A DNA stretch of 10,618 bases from JBAYVY01 sp041674345. Its GTDB lineage: Bacteria; Planctomycetota; Phycisphaerae; Phycisphaerales; Zrk34. Location of the stretch: contig JBAYVY010000100.1 of assembly GCA_041674345.1 (NCBI GenBank), positions 1 through 10,618 of the forward strand. The letters are read 5' to 3'. Below are positions 6,547-10,618 of this stretch, piece by piece. Made by a program: the position numbers and the translations under genes. Within the stretch, counting starts at the first letter, position 1. The number at the start of each line of letters is the position of its first letter. The notes under the pieces were generated by a model. It did no database searches. It was given only the letters and a program-made list of their open reading frames with translations, and had not been told where the DNA came from.

Positions 6547-8370
6547 ATGACCACCCCACTCCCCACTCCCGATCTGCTGACACGCAACCCGCTCCCGCCC
6601 GGCGAGCATCTGTCGGCTGACAACTACCTCAATCACTCCCGCGGCCTGTGGTCATGGCTTTCCACGCTCGACCACAAACGCATCGCCCTGATGTATATGG
6701 CCGGCATCCTCTTCTCCTTCTTCCTCGGCGGAATCTTCGCGCTCCTCATCCGCGCCGAACTGTTCTCCCCCGGCCAAAACATCCTCCCCCAACTGCCCGA
6801 CAAAATCATCAGCGGCCAAATGACCTATCACCCCTGGCAGGACACCTACAACCAGGTCTTCACCCTCCACGGCGCGATCATGGTCTTCCTCTTCATCATC
6901 CCCTCCATCCCCTCCATCTTCGGCAATTTCGTCCTGCCCATCATGCTCGGCGCCAAAGACGTCGCCTTCCCCAAACTCAATCTCGCCAGCTTCTATCTCT
7001 GGGCCGCCGGAGCCGTCCTCTTCATTGGCGCGATCGCCGTCGGCGGTCTGGACACCGGCTGGACCTTCTACACCCCGTACTCCATCAAGGACTCCGACGC
7101 CGTGTTCGCCGGCGTACTCCCCGCCACCGCCGGCGCGTTCATCCTCGGCTTCTCCTCCATCCTCACCGGCATCAACTTCATCGCCTCCATCCATATGCTC
7201 CGTCCCGCCGGCATGACCTGGTTCAAAATGCCCCTCATGCTCTGGGCGCTCTACGCCACCGCCGTCATCCAAATCCTCGCCACCCCCGTCCTCGCCATCA
7301 CGCTCCTCCTGCTCATCGCCGAACGCGCCGCGGGCATCGGCATCTTCGATCCCACCAAGGGCGGCGATCCCGTCCTCTATCAGCACTTCTTCTGGTTCTA
7401 CTCCCATCCCGCAGTTTACATCATGATCCTCCCCGCCATGGGCGTCGTCAGCGAAATCATCTCCGTCTTCAGCCGCAAGCATATCTTCGGCTACGCCTTC
7501 ATCGCCATGAGCTCCCTCGCCATCGCCCTGCTCGGCTTCCTCGTCTGGGGGCACCATATGTTCGTCTCCGGCCAGTCCAATGTCGCCAGCGCCATCTTCA
7601 GCTTCTTCACTTTCTTCGTGGCGATACCGTCAGCCGTCAAGGTCTTCAACTGGCTGGCCACCATGTTCCGCGGCTCCATCTGGCTTAAGTCGCCCATGCT
7701 CTACGCCATGAGTTTCATCTGGGTCTTCACCATCGGCGGCCTCACCGGCCTGTTCCTCGGCGCGCTGGCCACCGACGTCCATCTCACCGATACCTACTTC
7801 ATCGTCGCCCACTTCCATTACGTCATGGTCGGCGGAACCGTCTTCGCCTTCCTCGCCGCCGTCCATTACTGGTGGCCCAAAATGTTCGGCAAAATGTATT
7901 GCGAAACCGGCGGTATCCTCGCCTGGTTCTTCGTCTTCTTCGGCTTCAACCTCACCTTCTTCCCCCAATTCATCATGGGCAGCCACGGCATGCCCCGCCG
8001 CTACGCCGATTGGTCCATCGACGCCTGGAAAGCCCGCTTCCCCGACGCCGATCTCTCCTTCATCTCCCATAACATTCACCTCTTCTCCCTCTGCCACAAA
8101 CTTTCCACCATCGGCGCGTTCCTGCAACTCGTCGGCTTCCTCATCCTCGCCGGTGTGTTGATTCATTCGTTGGTCAAGGGCCGGCTCGCTCCGCGAAATC
8201 CCTGGGGCGCCAACTCCCTCGAATGGCACACCTCCAGCCCACCGCCCCTCGAAAATTTCAAACACGCCCCCCTCGCCAACGATCCCTACGACTTCCAAAG
8301 CTGGCACTGGAACGACGACCTCCACGGCTTCACCCAACACGAAACCCCCGAACCCGGCGGGGCCAATTAA
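6547..8370 (+). CDS. coxA: Cytochrome c oxidase subunit I, A2-type haem-copper oxidase
   Basis: 607 residues and about twelve or more transmembrane helices. Visible metal ligands: H108 (FTLHGAIMVF, low-spin haem), H287 with the cross-linking Y291 (YSHPAVY), the CuB pair H336-H337 (WGHHMF), H422 and H424 (VAHFHYVMVGG). The helix VI motif is YSHPAV rather than GHPEV, so the A1-type glutamate is absent and the YS pair marks an A2-type enzyme. The K-channel lysine K365 (VKVFNWLATM) is present. Subunit I reduces O2 to water and pumps protons. The C-terminal tail (about 550-607) is polar and ends EPGGAN, where the last residues and the TAA lie inside a palindrome. The ATG at 6547 follows the repeat hairpin directly; an upstream in-frame start at 6475 lies within the hairpin and would add only low-complexity residues. 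No clear Shine-Dalgarno. Confidence 0.97.
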   Translation: MTTPLPTPDLLTRNPLPPGEHLSADNYLNHSRGLWSWLSTLDHKRIALMYMAGILFSFFLGGIFALLIRAELFSPGQNILPQLPDKIISGQMTYHPWQDTYNQVFTLHGAIMVFLFIIPSIPSIFGNFVLPIMLGAKDVAFPKLNLASFYLWAAGAVLFIGAIAVGGLDTGWTFYTPYSIKDSDAVFAGVLPATAGAFILGFSSILTGINFIASIHMLRPAGMTWFKMPLMLWALYATAVIQILATPVLAITLLLLIAERAAGIGIFDPTKGGDPVLYQHFFWFYSHPAVYIMILPAMGVVSEIISVFSRKHIFGYAFIAMSSLAIALLGFLVWGHHMFVSGQSNVASAIFSFFTFFVAIPSAVKVFNWLATMFRGSIWLKSPMLYAMSFIWVFTIGGLTGLFLGALATDVHLTDTYFIVAHFHYVMVGGTVFAFLAAVHYWWPKMFGKMYCETGGILAWFFVFFGFNLTFFPQFIMGSHGMPRRYADWSIDAWKARFPDADLSFISHNIHLFSLCHKLSTIGAFLQLVGFLILAGVLIHSLVKGRLAPRNPWGANSLEWHTSSPPPLENFKHAPLANDPYDFQSWHWNDDLHGFTQHETPEPGGAN

Positions 8371-8382
8371 TTGGCCCCGCCG
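8355..8382. repeat. Perfect 28-bp palindrome spanning the coxA stop codon
   Basis: The sequence is CGGCGGGGCCAATT followed by its exact complement, centred at 8368.5. The centre TTAA supplies the TAA stop of coxA (8368-8370), and the left half encodes the last residues Gly-Gly-Ala-Asn. A near copy sits at the coxD stop (9792-9817). In RNA this would form a strong hairpin over the stop codon, without a following U-tract. Confidence 0.93.
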
Positions 8383-8387
8383 CGCCG

Positions 8388-8415
8388 CCCCTGGTCCCTA
8401 GCCCCTGGCTCCCCC
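8388..8415. repeat. C-rich 7-nt tandem units before coxC
   Basis: Four 7-mers in register fill the space between the stop-codon palindrome and the coxC start: CCCCTGG, TCCCTAG, CCCCTGG, CTCCCCC. No inverted partner arm is present, so it resembles half of one of the tandem-unit hairpins seen in other gaps. There is no Shine-Dalgarno in this stretch. Confidence 0.6.
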
Positions 8416-8416
8416 C

Positions 8417-9280
8417 ATGACCCAAGCCCAACCCATCACCCCCGACACCCCCCACGACCACGACCCCCATGTCGCGCACCATTTCCATTCCGCCGAACAG
8501 CAGATCGCCAACGGCAAACTCGGCATGTGGATTTTCCTCGCCACCGAAGTCCTCATGTTCGGCGGACTGTTCTGCGGCTACGCCGTCTGGCGCCGAAACG
8601 TCCCCGACAGCTTCGCGTACGGACACCTCCTCCTCAACACCCTCTGGGGCGCGATCAATACCCTCGTCCTCATCTCCTCCAGCTTCACCATGGCCTGGGC
8701 CGTCCGCGCCGCACAACTCGGCCAACGCAAACTCACCAGCATCCTCCTGGTCCTCACCCTCTGCGGCGCAGCCGGTTTCATGGCCGTCAAGTACCACGAA
8801 TACCATCACAAATTCGAGATCGGCACCGGCCCCGGCAGATTCTTCAACATCGACAAAATCAAAGAACACTTCCACAGCGAGCCGCCGCGTGTCGCGGCGT
8901 CCCCCGAACACGCTCCCGCCCCCGTCACCAATACTTCCGGGGGCAACGCCACCTCCCTCCCCGCTCCCGCCCCAACCCCCGACTCCGGCCTGGCGGTGAA
9001 CCAAACCCCCGTCCACACCCAACATCTCACCGAAGCACATCTCACCGCCGAGATGGTCATCAAAAGCCGAAACTTCATCGACATCTATTTCCTCATGACC
9101 GGACTCCACGGCCTCCACGTCCTCGTCGGCATGATCCTCATCGCCTGGCTCCTGGTCCGAAACCTGCGCGGACACTTCTCCCCCCGATACAACGCCCCCG
9201 TCGATCTCGTCGGCCTCTACTGGCACCTGGTCGATCTCATCTGGATTTTCCTCTTCCCTCTCCTCTATCTCATCCAGTGA
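8417..9280 (+). CDS. coxC: Cytochrome c oxidase subunit III with a long internal insertion
   Basis: 287 residues. The N-terminus is His-rich (DHDPHVAHHFHSAEQQ). Helix 1 carries the conserved KLGMWIFLATEVLMFGG with E44, followed by GAINTLVLISSSFTMAWA and a third helix at about 106-125 leading into the conserved KYHEYHHKF. Then comes an unusual hydrophilic stretch (about 153-205) rich in Pro, Ala, Thr and His, before the last two helices with the family signature TGLHGLHVLVGMI (228-240) and YWHLVDLIWIFLFPL. Subunit III stabilises subunit I and sustains proton uptake. The insertion falls in a loop, so the membrane core looks intact, and it is absent from the second subunit III downstream. The ATG at 8417 lies 46 bases after the coxA stop with only C-rich sequence before it. 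Confidence 0.95.
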   Translation: MTQAQPITPDTPHDHDPHVAHHFHSAEQQIANGKLGMWIFLATEVLMFGGLFCGYAVWRRNVPDSFAYGHLLLNTLWGAINTLVLISSSFTMAWAVRAAQLGQRKLTSILLVLTLCGAAGFMAVKYHEYHHKFEIGTGPGRFFNIDKIKEHFHSEPPRVAASPEHAPAPVTNTSGGNATSLPAPAPTPDSGLAVNQTPVHTQHLTEAHLTAEMVIKSRNFIDIYFLMTGLHGLHVLVGMILIAWLLVRNLRGHFSPRYNAPVDLVGLYWHLVDLIWIFLFPLLYLIQ

Positions 9281-9283
9281 ACA

Positions 9284-9402
9284 GCGGAACAGCATGAAAA
9301 CAAAACAGCGGAACATCAGAGCGCCAAGCCCCGCCATGCCCGTCTTCGGGCTTGGCGGGGATTATCCGAATGTTCTGCTTTTCTGCTGTTCTGATGTTTC
9401 GC
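9284..9402. repeat. Nested hairpin in the coxC-coxD gap
   Basis: The outer arms, about 9284-9320 and 9367-9402, are imperfect inverted repeats built of GCGGAACA / AGAACAG-type units of 7-8 nt; they match at roughly three quarters of positions. Inside lies a separate GC-rich stem-loop: CCCCGCCA (9329-9336) with TGGCGGGG (9353-9360), a T-T mismatch, GCCCG (9338-9342) with CGGGC (9347-9351), and a TCTT loop. The composition changes abruptly between the A-rich outer arms and the GC-rich core. The element fills most of the 145-base gap, the longest in the operon, and starts within 4 bases of the coxC stop. Confidence 0.8.
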
Positions 9403-9415
9403 TTTCCTGACACAT

Positions 9416-9420
9416 AGGAA
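9416..9420 (+). promoter_or_regulatory. Shine-Dalgarno of coxD
   Basis: AGGAA ends 5 bases before the coxD ATG at 9426. It is the clearest ribosome binding site in the window; most other genes here have overlapping starts or weak leaders following a hairpin. Confidence 0.6.
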
Positions 9421-9425
9421 CTCCC

Positions 9426-9806
9426 ATGACTCACGACCACCCCCATACCGCCGCCCCTCACAACTTCCGGGGGCACGTCCTGCCCATGAAGGTGCTCATC
9501 GCCACCTTCCTCGCCCTCCTGGTCCTCACCTGGGCCACCGTCGCCGTCCGGTATATCGACCTCGGCGATGCCAACCTCATCCTCGCGCTCGCCATCGCCG
9601 TCCTCAAGGCCTCACTCGTCGCCCTCTTCTTCATGCACCTCCGCTACGAGTCCCTCTTCAACGGCCTGATCCTCTGCATGGCCCTCCTCTTCGTCGCGCT
9701 CTTCATCGTCATCGCTCTCCTCGATACCACCCAATACCAACCTCAACGCCTACAATATCAACAGACCCCCACCCCCGGAACCGGCGCCCCCGGCGGGGGC
9801 AATTAA
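9426..9806 (+). CDS. coxD: Cytochrome c oxidase subunit IV (prokaryotic COX4 family)
   Basis: 126 residues with three predicted helices at about 21-42, 49-71 and 78-100. The family motif KASLVALFFMHLRYE (about 61-75) is clear. The N-terminus is His-rich (THDHPHTAAPHNF). The tail after about 103 is Gln/Pro/Gly-rich and ends APGGGN, with the last residues and stop encoded by a palindrome like that at the end of coxA; the tail may therefore have been altered by the element. This small subunit supports assembly of the subunit I-III core; it binds no cofactor. It has a good ribosome binding site (AGGAA). The neighbours coxC and a second subunit III confirm the assignment. Confidence 0.92.
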   Translation: MTHDHPHTAAPHNFRGHVLPMKVLIATFLALLVLTWATVAVRYIDLGDANLILALAIAVLKASLVALFFMHLRYESLFNGLILCMALLFVALFIVIALLDTTQYQPQRLQYQQTPTPGTGAPGGGN

Positions 9807-9817
9807 TTGCCCCCGCC
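9792..9817. repeat. Perfect 26-bp palindrome spanning the coxD stop codon
   Basis: GGCGGGGGCAATT followed by its exact complement, centred at 9804.5. It contains the coxD TAA (9804-9806) and encodes the terminal Gly-Gly-Gly-Asn. It differs from the coxA palindrome mainly by a G-C swap next to the AATTAATT core, and both are followed by a CGCGCCG stretch, so they are copies of one element. Confidence 0.93.
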
Positions 9818-9825
9818 CGTCCGCG

Positions 9826-9859
9826 CCGTTTAGCGGGCGGCACGAAGTGCCCCTCTTTT
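9826..9859 (+). terminator. Terminator-like hairpin between coxD and the second subunit III
   Basis: A short stem, GGCAC (9839-9843) with GTGCC (9847-9851) and a GAA loop, is followed by CCTCTTTT. Just upstream, GCCG/CGGC can form a competing stem across CCGTTTAGCGG. The stem is only 5 bp and the T-run short, so at most this would attenuate transcription before the last gene. Confidence 0.3.
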
Positions 9860-9875
9860 AACCCGGTCCCATCCC

Positions 9876-10493
9876 ATGTCCACCGCCCCACATATCCCCC
9901 TCCCTCCTCTGCCCTCCCCCAAACGCATGGGCACATTCGGCATGGTCCTCTTCCTCGCCTCCCTCGCCATGCTCTTCCTCTCCTCCATGCTCGCCTACGC
10001 CCTCACACGCATCGAACTCTACCATCCCACCCCCACCCGCTCCCAATTCCTACCCTTCGGCGATATCCACCTGCCTCCCGTCCTCTGGCTTAGCACGTTC
10101 CTTATCGTCGTCTCTTCCGCCACCATCCATTACGCAGGCCTCTCCATCGCACTCGAACGCCAACGCGCTTTCCGCAACGCCATGCTCGCCACGTTCTGCC
10201 TCGCCCTCGCCTTCCTCTTCGTTCAAACCCCCGCCCTCGTCTCCCTCATCCGTCAACAACATACCCTCGTCCAGACCGACATCCGCTTCTACTTCATCAT
10301 CTTCATCCTCATCGTCCTCCACGCCCTGCATGTGATCGGCGGAATCATCCCCCTTTCCGTTGTCACCGTCCGCGGCTTCCGGGGGCGATACGACCACGAA
10401 TCACACCACGCCATCACCTATCTCGCCCTCTACTGGCACTTCCTCGACATCATCTGGCTCCTCATGTTCTCCATGCTCCAACTCCTCCAGTGA
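9876..10493 (+). CDS. Second cytochrome c oxidase subunit III-like protein, five-helix form
   Basis: 205 residues with five predicted helices (about 19-43, 67-88, 101-123, 137-160 and 180-203). A proline-rich N-terminus (HIPLPPLPSPKR) leads into MGTFGMVLFLASLAMLF; later landmarks are LHALHVIGGIIPL (148-160) and YWHFLDIIWLLMF (186-198), matching the end of the COX3 family. It has no long insertion, unlike the coxC upstream. The helix-1 glutamate equivalent to E44 of CoxC is not obvious here (FLASLAMLF), which suggests a structural or divergent role. It may replace or accompany CoxC in the same oxidase. The start at 9876 is the first ATG after the coxD gap, without a strong ribosome binding site. 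All eight leucines of the last 24 codons use CTC. Confidence 0.88.
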   Translation: MSTAPHIPLPPLPSPKRMGTFGMVLFLASLAMLFLSSMLAYALTRIELYHPTPTRSQFLPFGDIHLPPVLWLSTFLIVVSSATIHYAGLSIALERQRAFRNAMLATFCLALAFLFVQTPALVSLIRQQHTLVQTDIRFYFIIFILIVLHALHVIGGIIPLSVVTVRGFRGRYDHESHHAITYLALYWHFLDIIWLLMFSMLQLLQ

Positions 10494-10618
10494 CCGTTTA
10501 GCGGCCGTGCAGGAATAACTGATAAGATTGCGAAGCAGATGCGGCCGCGTGGTTGGACAGAGCAGCAGATCACGGAGGATATGAAGTCTGGGCAGCAGAT
10601 TCCTGCTATCAACAAGGC
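10494..10618 (+). CDS. Colicin E5-like RNase toxin domain, fragment without a visible start, cut by window end
   Basis: The frame directly after the last cox stop is open to the window end and reads PFSGRAGITDKIAKQM, then RPRGWTEQQITEDMKSG and QQIPAINKA. From memory this resembles the N-terminal part of the colicin E5 ribonuclease domain (KIRGQMPERGWTEDDI...), a tRNA anticodon nuclease also found at the C-terminus of CdiA/Rhs-type polymorphic toxins. An in-frame stop lies immediately upstream (10491-10493) and the first in-frame ATG, 10539, falls inside the conserved motif, so no normal start is visible: it may be an orphan toxin cassette, a decayed remnant, or a gene using a rare start. The region is less GC-rich than the cox genes and does not use their C-ending codons, which fits separate acquisition. 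The catalytic C-terminal part and any immunity gene are beyond the window. Confidence 0.5.

Noticed and set aside
6652..7557. Open frame of about 300 codons on the minus strand opposite coxA, acidic and repetitive
   Set aside because: It is opposite a fully conserved coxA. Antisense stops would need sense codons TTA, CTA or TCA, which the C-ending codon style almost excludes, so long acidic frames appear by default.
8355..8382. Classical intrinsic terminator after coxA
   Set aside because: No T-run follows the palindrome, and coxC starts 35 bases downstream on the same strand.
8330..9337. Open frame of about 335 codons on the minus strand opposite coxC
   Set aside because: Same cause: shadow of a C3-rich gene. 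The product is Glu/Gly/Asp low complexity with no recognisable domain.

Overview
The window is the 3' part of an aerobic respiratory operon, entirely on the + strand, from a GC-rich bacterium. The gene set joins a quinol-oxidising Alternative Complex III (ACIII) to an A2-type caa3 cytochrome c oxidase. A SCO protein with the CPMLC motif, two subunit III genes and junctions filled with hairpins suggest Planctomycetota, perhaps Phycisphaerae-like. That assignment is an inference from gene order and protein style; no marker gene is present.

Layout. Positions 1-3976 hold actC (5' end cut by the window), actD, actE and actF, which are the membrane and monohaem parts of ACIII. Positions 4074-5257 hold a small single-pass membrane protein of unknown function, overlapping by 4 bases a SCO-type copper chaperone. 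Positions 5368-10493 hold coxB (CuA domain plus a fused cytochrome c), coxA (YSHPAV motif, no helix-VI Glu), coxC with a long Pro/Ala/His-rich insertion, coxD (subunit IV) and a second, shorter subunit III. After the last stop codon, positions 10494-10618 read without a visible start codon into what looks like a colicin E5-like RNase toxin domain, which is cut by the window end.

How the genes work together. ACIII oxidises quinol and passes electrons through haem c carriers (ActE here; the multihaem ActA and the FeS ActB would lie upstream). The electrons reach the CoxB cytochrome c domain, then CuA, then the CoxA haem/CuB centre, where O2 is reduced. SCO loads copper into CuA. Continuous gene order and several overlaps fit one co-transcribed unit encoding an ACIII-caa3 supercomplex. 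No promoter is visible, so the operon start lies upstream.

The most unusual feature is in the gaps. Some junctions overlap or are nearly gapless (actC/actD, actE/actF, orf/sco). Every longer junction carries a repeat or palindromic element: four are long imperfect hairpins built from degenerate 7-8-nt tandem units, each starting 1-4 bases after the upstream stop codon; one is a nested hairpin; two are near-identical palindromes that contain the stop codons of coxA and coxD. Unit sequences differ between most junctions while the architecture stays the same, which suggests a process that generates such structures rather than simple copying of one element. Leucine codon use also changes from CTG/TTG in the act half to almost only CTC in the cox half.
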